From Granulicella sibirica (GTDB lineage: Bacteria > Acidobacteriota > Terriglobia > Terriglobales > Acidobacteriaceae), in contig NZ_RDSM01000006.1 in NCBI RefSeq assembly GCF_004115155.1, positions 124,001 through 188,000 on the forward strand: a stretch of DNA of 64,000 bases. The letters run 5' to 3'. Positions 8,318 through 16,378 of this stretch are shown one piece after another. The notes under the pieces were generated by a model. It saw only the letters and a program-made list of their open reading frames with translations. It did not search any database and was not told the DNA's origin. How positions within the stretch are numbered: the stretch's first letter is position 1; each line of letters starts with the position of its first letter. The position numbers and the translations under genes are program-made.

Positions 8318-8329
8318 CCGGAAAGTCGG
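8318..8329 (+). repeat. Array site 3, left fragment (interrupted by IS30)
   Basis: The bases CCCGGAAAGTCGG are the outer part of a left arm. The arm continues on the far side of the insertion sequence at 9560. Joining the two, with one copy of the GG duplication, restores a left arm that matches the family consensus. Confidence 0.8.
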
Positions 8330-9559
8330 GGCGGTCTCAACCGGTCGATGCAACACCATCTGATTTAGATCATTTCTCGGAGGTGGTGTTGATGAGACGA
8401 GGAAGACAGTTTGGCCTTTCTGCGGAGCAGAAGGCGGAGATCTGGCGGCGTTGGAAGGCAGGGGATTCGTTGCATGAGATTGGTCGAGCCTTCGACAAGG
8501 ACCATGGCTCGATTCAGTTCCTGTTATCGAAGCACGGAGGGATTGCTCCGGCGGTCCGTCGCCGGTCGCAGCGTACGCTCACGCTGGCCGAGCGGGAAGA
8601 GATCTCGCGAGGCATGGCTTCTGGCTCGTCGATTCGTGAGATAGCCAGGGGTCTCGAACGGCCAGCGTCTACGGTGAGCCGGGAGGTGGCGCGTCATGGT
8701 GGCCGTCTGATGTATCGAGCCAGTGAGGCTGATCAGAGAGCCTGGGACTCAGCACTTCGGCCTAAGAGCTGTTGGCTTGCCCACCACAGGAAGCTGAGCT
8801 TGGCCGTGGCCAGTAAACTGATCCTGGACTGGTCGCCGGAGCAGATTCCCGGTTGGTTGAAGAGACGATACCCCAACAACGAGAGCATGCGCGTGTCCCA
8901 CGAGACGATCTACCGCAGCTTATTCATTCAGGCTCGAGGAGTGCTGAAAAAAGAGCTGATGCAGCACCTGCGCTCCAGGCGGCAGATCCGCCGCTCGGTT
9001 CATGCCAAGGCTGCCGGCCAGTCCCGAGGTCAGATCGTCGATGCCATCTCTATCAGGGAACGACCTGCAGAGATCGAAGACCGAGCCATCCCTGGCCACT
9101 GGGAGGGAGACCTGCTCAGCGGCTCCGGCAACAGTCACATCGCGACCCTGGTGGAACGGCACTCGCGCTTCACCATCCTGGTCAAAGTATCCAGCAAGGA
9201 CACGGCGACCGTCGTTGCCGTGCTCACTCGGCAAGTTCGGAAGCTGCCCGCTTCGCTGAGGCGCTCGTTGACCTGGGACCGTGGCCTCGAGATGGCCAAA
9301 CATAAGACCTTCACAGTGGCCACGAAGGTGAACGTCTACTTCTGTGATCCGCAGAGCCCGTGGCAGCGCGGCACCAACGAAAATACCAACGGACTTCTAA
9401 GACAGTACTTCCCCAGGAAAACCGACTTATCCGGCTACTCCCAGGCAGACCTCAACAAGGTAGCCCTGCGACTCAATCAACGCCCGCGCAAAACGTTGGA
9501 CTTTGAAACTCCGGCTAGTAAACTTCATGCCAGTGTTGCATCGACCGGTTGAGACCGCC
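8330..9559 (+). mobile_element. IS30-family insertion sequence (1230 bp)
   Basis: The ends are inverted repeats: GGCGGTCTCAACCGGTCGAT at 8330-8349 and its complement at 9540-9559. They extend inward for about 27-28 bp with one or two mismatches. A GG duplication flanks the element (8328-8329 and 9560-9561), as expected for the family. It carries one transposase gene. Length, repeats and DDE transposase all fit IS30. It is inserted within array site 3. Confidence 0.9.
8392..9552 (+). CDS. IS30-family transposase
   Basis: The 386-residue DDE transposase has two N-terminal helix-turn-helix regions (FGLSAEQKAEIWRRWKAGDS and LTLAEREEISRGMASGSSIR) and a C-terminal integrase core. The catalytic set is Asp in GHWEGDLL, Asp in LTWDRG and Glu in RGTNENTNG. 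The ATG at 8392 follows GGAGGTGG. An upstream in-frame ATG at 8299 lies outside the element's left inverted repeat, so it is not the native start. The frame looks intact, so the element may be active. Confidence 0.9.
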   Translation: MRRGRQFGLSAEQKAEIWRRWKAGDSLHEIGRAFDKDHGSIQFLLSKHGGIAPAVRRRSQRTLTLAEREEISRGMASGSSIREIARGLERPASTVSREVARHGGRLMYRASEADQRAWDSALRPKSCWLAHHRKLSLAVASKLILDWSPEQIPGWLKRRYPNNESMRVSHETIYRSLFIQARGVLKKELMQHLRSRRQIRRSVHAKAAGQSRGQIVDAISIRERPAEIEDRAIPGHWEGDLLSGSGNSHIATLVERHSRFTILVKVSSKDTATVVAVLTRQVRKLPASLRRSLTWDRGLEMAKHKTFTVATKVNVYFCDPQSPWQRGTNENTNGLLRQYFPRKTDLSGYSQADLNKVALRLNQRPRKTLDFETPASKLHASVASTG

Positions 9560-9632
9560 GGTGTTATCGGCAACTTCGGTCATCGGGACACCCCGGATGG
9601 GTCGAGGCTGGTCAAAATGCCGTTTGCGAGCG
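9560..9632 (+). repeat. Array site 3, right fragment
   Basis: Continues from the IS30 insertion: GTGTTATCGGCAACTTCGG, a short spacer, then GTCGAGGCTGGTCAAAATGC and CGTTTGCG. It is in the same orientation as the other sites. Confidence 0.8.
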
Positions 9633-10053
9633 TCTAGATCGGGTGCCGACGACGATTTTGACGCTGCCTGCCCATTTACCACTACAACGTTGCTTTTGAA
9701 TCCAGCCGCTTTCCAACACACCCGATTGTTTCGCGCTTCTGGGAGGTTTGGATTGATCGACAGCGCTTTCCCGAACTGGTATGTAGTGGCCTATCGCCAT
9801 GCTGACAGCATAATGGAGCGAAGGGGGCCTTCTGTGTCTCCATGAAATCACGGTCTTGGCATTCTCGGTCGTAGGGTAGCGATCGAGTTCAGGAAGAGGC
9901 GGACAGCGGTCGAGGTTTCCAACAATGCTTCTGCTGGCTCAAGACACCTTGAAAGACATGCAGAACTGACAAAGGTTTGACAATTGCAACTCCTCACTCG
10001 TCTTTAGAAGACCCGACTAGCCTATAAGCTGGCAAGAGACGTAGGAGGACCGT
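9633..10053. other. Non-coding stretch inside the array
   Basis: No convincing gene. Frames on both strands here are short, overlap array site 3 and have no recognisable domain. The sequence AGGAGGACCG at 10043-10052 is the ribosome binding site of the next gene. The rest may be the remnant of a decayed cassette. Confidence 0.4.
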
Positions 10054-10581
10054 ATGAAGTTCGACACAGCACAGTCAGCCGTCGCGCTCGTATTACTTAG
10101 CCTCGTCTCGTTGTCGCCGCTTATGACCTGGGCGGAAGATGCAGATTTGCGCTACGCTATCGGCACCGTCTATTACGCTGAGGGAAGTGAATTCAAGGCT
10201 GTTGAGAAGGAAGCAGCTCCACAGAGCGGACGGGGTATTTATTCTGCGAAGGTGAAGGGAGCGCACGCGGCGCTCCGCCTTCAGGCAGAACCGCATCAGG
10301 TATTTCGCGTATGCGGCGTCGATCCCACCCGTTACAAGCTTTATAGGTTCAGGTCAGATGCAAAGACCCGGATAATCACAATTGCGACCAATACACTGCT
10401 AGGTGGTTACAAGGTGGTACTTCCAGAGTCAGAAATCCAGATAAAGATCGAACAGGCAGATAATGGCTGTTTTACACTCACAACACAAGAAACTCTGAAA
10501 GATGGCGAGTTGGGCTTCAGTCCTGTGGATTCGTTGGATGCCTTTATGTTTGGAATCGGAAGGGTACCAGAATCGAGGTAG
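10054..10581 (+). CDS. Secreted hypothetical protein
   Basis: The 175-residue product has a clear signal peptide (MKFDTAQSAVALVLLSLVSLSPLMTWAED) and a beta-rich mature part of about 148 residues with two cysteines that could pair. I recognise no family. The ATG is preceded by a strong AGGAGG. The gene stands alone between array sites, with its stop 23 bases before the left arm of site 4. Confidence 0.7.
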   Translation: MKFDTAQSAVALVLLSLVSLSPLMTWAEDADLRYAIGTVYYAEGSEFKAVEKEAAPQSGRGIYSAKVKGAHAALRLQAEPHQVFRVCGVDPTRYKLYRFRSDAKTRIITIATNTLLGGYKVVLPESEIQIKIEQADNGCFTLTTQETLKDGELGFSPVDSLDAFMFGIGRVPESR

Positions 10582-10603
10582 CGGACAAGACCACTAACTC
10601 CAG

Positions 10604-10908
10604 CGAGGTCGCATTGTCGGCAATCACGCATGATGAACCGTCCAATCGGGTTGATGTTGCCCGGCTACGTGTCGAGCGGAGGGTACTCGGAGTCATAGGA
10701 GTCCCGGGAGCCCCTTCGAAAGGCCAACCCGGGGGAGTCTCTGGCCCCATCCTCACCGAGGGGAATGCAGCCAGGCCGAAGCGTGCTGCCGCAACGTAGG
10801 GAATACAGCCGATGGCCATCCGGGCGAACTTGCCGCCTATGACTGTAAGACCAAGGTGTTCATCCAGCGATAGAAGTCGAAGCTGCCGATAACGCCGTTT
10901 TCATGGAA
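10604..10908 (+). repeat. Array site 4 (two separated arms)
   Basis: A left arm at 10604-10628 (AGGTCGCATTGTCGGCAATC) and a right arm at 10870-10908 (AGTCGAAGCTGCCGATAACG then CCGTTTTC) are about 240 bases apart. I see no gene between them. This may be two sites, each with one decayed arm, that once bounded a small cassette. Confidence 0.6.
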
Positions 10909-10925
10909 CGAGCGCTCCTTCGCGT

Positions 10926-11348
10926 TCACGGCTGGATCAACATTTCTGGTGAGTTAATCAACACGCGAGTAGGGCTGACTCGGACTGCCCGGGGCAGGTT
11001 CCTGTTCCCACTTTGCCGCTTGTAATCCAGCTCTACGGTGCAGATTCTTGTGTGTGCATCCTCATTCGCATGCCAACCTCGAATATAGGTGAGCGCACCA
11101 GAACGCAAGAAGTCTGGTCCCTTCACAAAGGAGATTTTGCCTAGACTTCCATCGCGTAAGAAGGTGACCTTCACGAAGACCGGACCTTGTACGTGGGCTG
11201 CATAAGCGATGGGCGGATACAGTGGTTCTGCTGTCTCCGTGACTGTCATTGAGCTGCACGCCTTGTCCTGAGCCCTTGCAGAGGCCGCTGTGATACTAAG
11301 CGCGAGGACCACAAGTATCCGGAATGGTAAGTGCAGTTGGAGCTTCAT
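10926..11348 (-). CDS. Second periplasmic TonB C-terminal-domain protein
   Basis: A 140-residue protein with signal peptide (MKLQLHLPFRILVVLALSITAASARAQ) and a TonB C-terminal-like domain. Marker segments are EPLYPPIAYAAHVQGPVFVKVT, DGSLGKISFVKGPDFLRSGA and YIRGWHANEDAHTRICTVEL. It differs strongly from the copy at 7893-8258, so the two are not a recent duplication. I start at the ATG at 11348 because the longer frame lacks a signal. Its stop lies 18 bases from the right arm of site 4. Confidence 0.7.
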   Translation of the reverse strand: MKLQLHLPFRILVVLALSITAASARAQDKACSSMTVTETAEPLYPPIAYAAHVQGPVFVKVTFLRDGSLGKISFVKGPDFLRSGALTYIRGWHANEDAHTRICTVELDYKRQSGNRNLPRAVRVSPTRVLINSPEMLIQP

Positions 11349-11403
11349 CGGTCCACCTCGAACAGAATGAACGAAGTATAAATCGGCTGCAGGAGGTACC
11401 TCC

Positions 11404-11431
11404 CGCAAAGTCGGGGTTTTCGGAAACGTCG
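11404..11431 (+). repeat. Array site 5 (left arm only)
   Basis: CGCAAAGTCGGGGTTTTCGG then AAACGTCG matches the left arm. No right arm is recognisable; the next gene ends 11 bases away. Confidence 0.6.
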
Positions 11432-11441
11432 CTAGGATTGC

Positions 11442-11717
11442 TCATCGTGCAGGCTCATCCTTTTCGAGAAGCCAGAGAGAATACTGACCCAAGGTCATAC
11501 CTCCGGGGTCATCGATCCCTTTCCTGTTGGGTCGCGTACTCAGCTCGTCTTTTATCCCGCTGAGGAGATCGTCTGGAAGCTCCTCAGCCCCGTGCTTCTC
11601 TACCTGCACCCCTGTGTTGTCCTCGTAGACGATAGCGACGAGATCATATCGCTCGTTGCAGACCTCCGCCTCTAGGCGGCCAGCTTCAGGGTTGCCAGTG
11701 AGAACGACTTCCATCAT
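11442..11717 (-). CDS. Small hypothetical protein
   Basis: A 91-residue acidic protein (MMEVVLTGNPEAGRLEAEVC...) without signal peptide or membrane segment. It begins with a beta-rich half and ends in a charged helix. I recognise no family. It sits alone between sites 5 and 6 on the minus strand. Confidence 0.55.
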   Translation of the reverse strand: MMEVVLTGNPEAGRLEAEVCNERYDLVAIVYEDNTGVQVEKHGAEELPDDLLSGIKDELSTRPNRKGIDDPGGMTLGQYSLWLLEKDEPAR

Positions 11718-11751
11718 TCCGCCAATGCTACCTCAAATGACAGTCGCTCCT

Positions 11752-11850
11752 CCGAAGTCGGTTTTGTCTGCAAGTTCGGGAGCTCTGGGTGTCCGGAAGC
11801 GGGTCGGATAGGGTCGGAAGGGGCGAGGTTTCCTAGAACGTCGTTCAGGG
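11752..11850 (+). repeat. Array site 6
   Basis: Left arm CCGAAGTCGGTTTTGTCTGC then AAGTTCGG, a spacer of about 35 bases, then right arm GGCGAGGTTTCCTAGAACG and TCGTTC. Complete but diverged. Confidence 0.65.
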
Positions 11851-12089
11851 CCACACTCAACGGCGTCGATTGTTGGTGCCGACGTTTGCCATGGCCGCAC
11901 ACCCTATGCTCGCGACGACGAAGAGTAAACTCTCGTTGTCAGCTATAGCATTCCGAAGTCGAAGGTCTTCGCCCCACGGGCAATGTCCAGGGTTTCCAGC
12001 GAGCCCAAACGGCGCTCTTGGAGGGAATCTTCGTGGCCCCGATCTCTGCATGCAATAGGCTTCGAATATCCTATTCCAGAGGCCTAGGA
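11851..12089. other. Short stretch between site 6 and the TPR gene
   Basis: A minus-strand frame ending at 11857 (start near 12051; it encodes AIADNESLLFVVASIGCAAMANVG) stops just beyond site 6, as other minus-strand genes of the array do. It could be a small membrane protein, but no ribosome binding site or homology supports it. I leave it as undecided. Confidence 0.25.
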
Positions 12090-14300
12090 ATGTCCCGACG
12101 TCATCCGTTGAAGCCGATTGCAAGTAGTTCACGGGCTAAAATTCAGCGACTGATGTCCGATGCTCTTCAACACCACAACGCAGGTCGACTCGATGATGCG
12201 GCCAAAATCTATCGTGAAATCCTCGCGCTCGATGATCACCACGCCGACAGCATCCATCTTCTTGGACTTATCTATAGTCAGGCCGGTCTGAAGGATCGGG
12301 CAGTCGAGCTGATTGAGATGGCTATCTCTCTCAAACCTCATGTGGCCGCTTACTTTTGCAACCTTGGAAATGTCCTGCAAGATCAAGGGCGATGGCAAGA
12401 TGCAAAGAGAGCATACGAACGCGCACTGGCGTTAGATCCAAGTTCAGCTGAGATTTACGTGAGTTTAGGACATCTCCTTGCAAGTCAAGGAGACCCGGGC
12501 GAAGCCATCATGCATTATGAGAAGGCGCGGTCCCTAAAGCCTTTGTTGCCTGAGATCTACTGCAATTTGGGATCTGCGAACCAACAGATGGGTCGTCTAC
12601 CCGATGCTCTGGAACAATTCACACGTGCGGTCCACCTCAAACCTGACTTTCCACAAGCACTCTACGGTATGGGAGCGGTTCTGCATGCGCAGGGGCGGCT
12701 ACAGGAAGCCAAAAAGCTATACCAAGACGTCGTAAAGATCCATCCGACGATGGCTGAAGTCTACAACAATCTCGGTAACATCTTAACGACGGAAAAGCTC
12801 TATGATGACGCTGCCCTTAATTTTGAGCGGGCCCTAACGATCAACCCTCACCATGCAGAAAGTTATTATAACTACGGAAACAGCCTTCAGGCCCAATACA
12901 AGATGGATCTGGCCATACTGCAATATGAACGTGCAATTGAACTCCGGTCTGATTTTGTCGAGGCCATCTTCAACCTTGGTAAAGCTCTTGAGAAGCAGGA
13001 TCTGTCTCGTGAGGCCATCGCTCAGTACAAGCGTGCACTAGCGTTAAAACCGGACTATATCGAATGCCTCACTAGTCTCGGGACCGTCCTGAGTGGTCAG
13101 GGAATGTATTCCGAGGCTCTCGAACAGTATGCCAAAGTGCTATCGTCCGATCCCAATAACGCTACAGCCTACTGTAACTTGAGTGACCTGCTCTTGGTGA
13201 TAGGCAGTTTTGATGAGGCTGTCGTCTTCCACGAGGAGGCGATTTCCAGGCGCCCAGACTTTGCGAATGGCTATTGTGGACTTGGTTCTACCCTATTCAG
13301 AAAAGGGGAGATCGCCCGGGCCAGAGAGTCTTTCGAGAAGGCCCTGATTCTGGATTCCAATCATGCCCAGGCGAAGCTCAACCTCTCCATGCTTCAATTG
13401 CTCGTGGGAGATCTCCAGAACGGTTGGAAGAATTATGAAATTCGCAAAGAGCTGCGGCAGTATAGGTCGCAGCATTTCATCCAGCCTCAATGGGACGGGG
13501 AAGCTCTCGATGGCACTCGAATTCTCATTCATGCCGAGCAAGGGCTGGGGGATACCCTGCAGTTCCTACGCTATATCCCCTTGGTTGTCGCGGCAGGGGG
13601 CACGGTCATCCTCGAAGTTCCAGCAGCACTGCGGGATTTAGCGGCCAACATTCCCGGAATCACCGAGATCCTCTCGGTCGGTGATCCTTTACCGCCCTTC
13701 GAGATACATTGTCCTCTTATGAGTCTGCCGTTGGTGTTCAAAACCACACTAGAGACCATACCTGCCACAGTTCCCTACTTGTCTATTGGGGCTGAAGATC
13801 GCCTACAGTCCGCTTCCTATGCGTGGCCTGCTGATGGGCTACGAGTTGGCATTGTCTGGACGGGCAATCTGAAGAACCTTACCAACAAGGATCGATCGCT
13901 TCCTCTTTCCGCCCTGGATCCCCTTCGCCACATTCCTGGGATCCAACTTTTTTCACTTCAGCTCGGCCAGGACTTAGCCCCGCAAAGTGGCAGTGAAGGC
14001 AGACTGACTGACCTCGCGTGGCTCGCAAGCACCATGCCTAGTACGGCAGCCGTTATGGAGCATCTTGACCTTGTGATCTCAGTCGACACGTCCCTCGCTC
14101 ATCTAGCGGGCGCTCTTGGCAGGCCGACCTGGCTTTTGCTGCAAGCCGCAAATGATTGGCGATGGCTTGAAGGAACTTCCGATAGTCCCTGGTACCCGAC
14201 GATGCGTCTTTTCCGACAGCGAACCCTCGGAGATTGGGGAGAAGTCATTGAAAGAGTTTCAGATGAACTCAAAGATCTGGTGTTCCACAGAACAACATAG
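12090..14300 (+). CDS. TPR protein with C-terminal glycosyltransferase-like domain
   Basis: The 736-residue protein has about 12 tandem TPR units at residues 15-440 with the usual W/L/G/Y/A/F/A/P pattern (for example AEIYVSLGHLLASQGDPGEA). A C-terminal domain at about 460-730 follows. Its segments ILIHAEQGLGDTLQFLRYIP, VGIVWTGN and DLVISVDTSLAHLAGALG resemble the ADP-heptose/O-GlcNAc transferase type (GT9/GT41-like) often fused to TPRs. It probably glycosylates proteins or glycans bound by the TPR scaffold. The start at 12090 is chosen because the frame upstream to 12018 lacks a binding site; an ATG at 12153 is also possible. The stop is 12 bases before site 7. Confidence 0.8.
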   Translation: MSRRHPLKPIASSSRAKIQRLMSDALQHHNAGRLDDAAKIYREILALDDHHADSIHLLGLIYSQAGLKDRAVELIEMAISLKPHVAAYFCNLGNVLQDQGRWQDAKRAYERALALDPSSAEIYVSLGHLLASQGDPGEAIMHYEKARSLKPLLPEIYCNLGSANQQMGRLPDALEQFTRAVHLKPDFPQALYGMGAVLHAQGRLQEAKKLYQDVVKIHPTMAEVYNNLGNILTTEKLYDDAALNFERALTINPHHAESYYNYGNSLQAQYKMDLAILQYERAIELRSDFVEAIFNLGKALEKQDLSREAIAQYKRALALKPDYIECLTSLGTVLSGQGMYSEALEQYAKVLSSDPNNATAYCNLSDLLLVIGSFDEAVVFHEEAISRRPDFANGYCGLGSTLFRKGEIARARESFEKALILDSNHAQAKLNLSMLQLLVGDLQNGWKNYEIRKELRQYRSQHFIQPQWDGEALDGTRILIHAEQGLGDTLQFLRYIPLVVAAGGTVILEVPAALRDLAANIPGITEILSVGDPLPPFEIHCPLMSLPLVFKTTLETIPATVPYLSIGAEDRLQSASYAWPADGLRVGIVWTGNLKNLTNKDRSLPLSALDPLRHIPGIQLFSLQLGQDLAPQSGSEGRLTDLAWLASTMPSTAAVMEHLDLVISVDTSLAHLAGALGRPTWLLLQAANDWRWLEGTSDSPWYPTMRLFRQRTLGDWGEVIERVSDELKDLVFHRTT

Positions 14301-14311
14301 GAGGATACGCA

Positions 14312-14350
14312 GTTCCATTACCAAGGCTTGTTTCCGACAACGCCGTTTTG
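14312..14350 (+). repeat. Array site 7 (right arm)
   Basis: AAGGCTTGTTTCCGACAACG then CCGTTTTGC matches the right arm. The left arm is not recognisable; the TPR gene stop lies directly upstream. Confidence 0.65.
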
Positions 14351-14360
14351 CGGGAGCCTG

Positions 14361-15214
14361 TTATCTGACCATCCAGGTAGTCAGGCATTCCAGGTCGGGC
14401 TTTGCATAAACGCCTCCGTCCTTCCAATGCCGAAGGATGCGCTCAACGGGAGGGCGAAAGAGGGCCGTATCGGGCGAAAGAGAGATATGCTCAAGTCCCG
14501 ACACGGTCATCTCTCCTCCCGGACTGGTATCGACCACCTTCAGCACAAGGCGCATAGGCGCGGAGGTCCAGACTTCGCGGACTGAAATCTCTGGTTTGTC
14601 AGTTCCATGGAGATGGATCGTTGTCGTCCTCACCCCGTTCGCACGGATTCCCTCAATGTCATGCTCACCGATGTCCTGGACGCTGATGCCAGAATCCGGG
14701 TCGTCTCTTGGAGTATCCTCCAGGACCGAGGTGAGCCGCTCCGCCTCTGCGACCTGGCCGCTTTGCAGATCGACCTTCACGTACTGTGTTTTGTCGCCGA
14801 TCTCACCATCTGTCCAGTGCCACATTAGCCCCGCTATCGGATCGAAGAGTGATGTAAACCAGTAGTCACAACGTGACAACTTCCCGAGGATGGAAGGTCG
14901 CAGTGCTCGTCGAAGGAACGGGTACCACTTAGGAAGATTCGGCCCTCAGCATCGCGGGCCAAGAGTGCATGGCCTTTTTCTTCGATGTTCTGAGTAGTGC
15001 CGTCTTTCGCAACCCGTATCGTGCGGTTGAACCTGACAGCGGAAAATGGATGCTGACTAACAATTGTGGCGGAGGAGAGACTCTGGGCAGGCTCTCTGGA
15101 TTGAGCAGACGCGGCGCCCCCGAACGCAGCCAGCTTCAAGACACAGACGAAAAAAGCCAACTGTAAAGGGTGTCTTATGCGCCGCAACTTAAGGGTGAAG
15201 CTGGTTCCCCGCAT
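14361..15214 (-). pseudogene. Secreted protein of an acidobacterial family, split by frameshift
   Basis: The 5' part (15214 down to about 14880) encodes a leader (LQLAFFVCVLKLAAFGGAASAQ) and a beta-rich stretch. The 3' part (14879 to 14361), in another frame, continues with SLFDPIAGLMWHWTDGEI, DIEGIRANGVRTTTIHLHG and REVWTSAPMRLVLKVV. The order is that of a common acidobacterial secreted family whose members read VISDPVAGV..., then GTRTT, then EVW.S. One indel near 14870-14890 separates the halves. Function is unknown. It ends 11 bases from site 7. Confidence 0.65.
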
Positions 15215-15255
15215 TCTGGTACTCCGGTCGTCTGAGGGTAGTGACGGTTGGACTT

Positions 15256-15338
15256 CAGAAAAGTCGTGTTGTCGGCAACTTCGGTCCTAGCGGCACCAGG
15301 GTAGCTTGAAGTTGGTCAAAACCCCGTTTTCCATGCAC
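15256..15338 (+). repeat. Array site 8 (complete)
   Basis: Left arm GAAAAGTCGTGTTGTCGGC then AACTTCGG; spacer beginning TCCTAGCGGCACCAGGGTAG; right arm TGAAGTTGGTCAAAACCCCG then TTTTC. About 90 percent identical by eye to site 18, including the spacer. Lies between two minus-strand genes. Confidence 0.9.
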
Positions 15339-15345
15339 AAGTCGC

Positions 15346-15924
15346 CTAATTAGTAGGCGAACAGGCTCCTCTTGCATGATGCGAGGGCGTCCGATTGAAA
15401 CGCAAATGATCAGACTCCAGCGGACTCTTCGGAAAAACGACTCCTGCGTTTCGCAGCATATCCTCGTCGGCTTCCGGCATCCCGGGTGGAATGTACGAGG
15501 CCCAATATTCGGAAGCTGCCGCATTTGTCGTGAGCACGAGGTTGTTCATCAATGAAAGGCTTTCTCCAGGGCGAAGAACCTTCCATTCCTTAAGCCGATC
15601 TAGTATCGGCTGATAGCCGAAGTCTTTGAAGCATCCGGAACCAAGAGCGCTCCCGGCAGAGTTGGAGTACTTCAATTTGAAGCGCAGTGAAACAGTCCCG
15701 TGTGGAACGTCGCCGCAATTGAGGGATGGCATAGGAAGGCGAACTTCATGACTACTTTTGTTAAGGATCACGACTTCGAAAGACTGCGGGATCTGCTTGT
15801 GAACCGAATCAGGCTGAATGCGCAGTTCCAAGTCGGTCGCAGGGGTATTGGTCTGCGTACGTGCGACGCCGAAAGGAATTAAGCTAAGGGCCAAAACAGC
15901 TTCGAAGATGCTCAACATCTTCAT
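15346..15924 (-). CDS. Secreted hypothetical protein
   Basis: The 192-residue product has a signal peptide (MKMLSIFEAVLALSLIPFGVARTQ) and a beta-sandwich-like mature region starting LELRIQPDSVHKQIPQSFEV. This resembles the immunoglobulin-like proteins that measure what is allowed by a limit (ILNKSSHEVRLPMP), but no family can be named. A longer frame to 16104 would cross array site 9, so I use the ATG at 15924, preceded by GGAGGATCC. The stop is 8 bases after site 8. Confidence 0.65.
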   Translation of the reverse strand: MKMLSIFEAVLALSLIPFGVARTQTNTPATDLELRIQPDSVHKQIPQSFEVVILNKSSHEVRLPMPSLNCGDVPHGTVSLRFKLKYSNSAGSALGSGCFKDFGYQPILDRLKEWKVLRPGESLSLMNNLVLTTNAAASEYWASYIPPGMPEADEDMLRNAGVVFPKSPLESDHLRFNRTPSHHARGACSPTN

Positions 15925-15972
15925 GCACTGGATCCTCCTCAGATGGCGTTGAGAAATGATAGCGCTGGCATA

Positions 15973-16029
15973 GAGTCGAAGCGCCAAGACGACGGTCCTA
16001 GAAAGTCGATGTTGTCGGCAACGTCGAGG
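15973..16029 (+). repeat. Array site 9 (right-arm remnant then left arm)
   Basis: GTCGAAGCGCCAAGACGACG at 15975-15994 looks like a right arm. GAAAGTCGATGTTGTCGGCA then ACGTCG at 16001-16026 is a clear left arm. The reversed order suggests two neighbouring sites of which one arm each survives. Confidence 0.6.
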
Positions 16030-16050
16030 TTCGGCTGTTGGAACGCTGAC

Positions 16051-16378
16051 GTAACCGGCTGAAAGGTCCATTTCAGGAGTAAAAGCCAACCCGTGAGTTT
16101 TCAATGTGCTCGTTTCAACGGCATCGCTATAGTTCTTGCCAGCAGATAAATGGATCAGTAGGTGTGGATCTGAGATCGCGAAGAAGATCGTATGTCATTG
16201 CCACCATTGTGCAAGAGCAGGTGCGAAAGCCACTTTGGCAGCCCGATCCCCACCTGTAGACCGTTCAAAAAGAATCGCAGCCAGGAATGCAGAAGCAAGA
16301 CCGCGAAATGGAAAAACCGCGCAGCAGGTCTACCGTCTCCAACCGCGCTACCGCCGCGCCATTGCTGAGTCATACCTT
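16051..16378. other. Stretch without a recognised gene
   Basis: Frames of 72 and 96 codons exist on opposite strands but neither has a ribosome binding site, recognisable domain or plausible composition. Probably a decayed cassette between site 9 and the acyltransferase gene. Confidence 0.4.
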
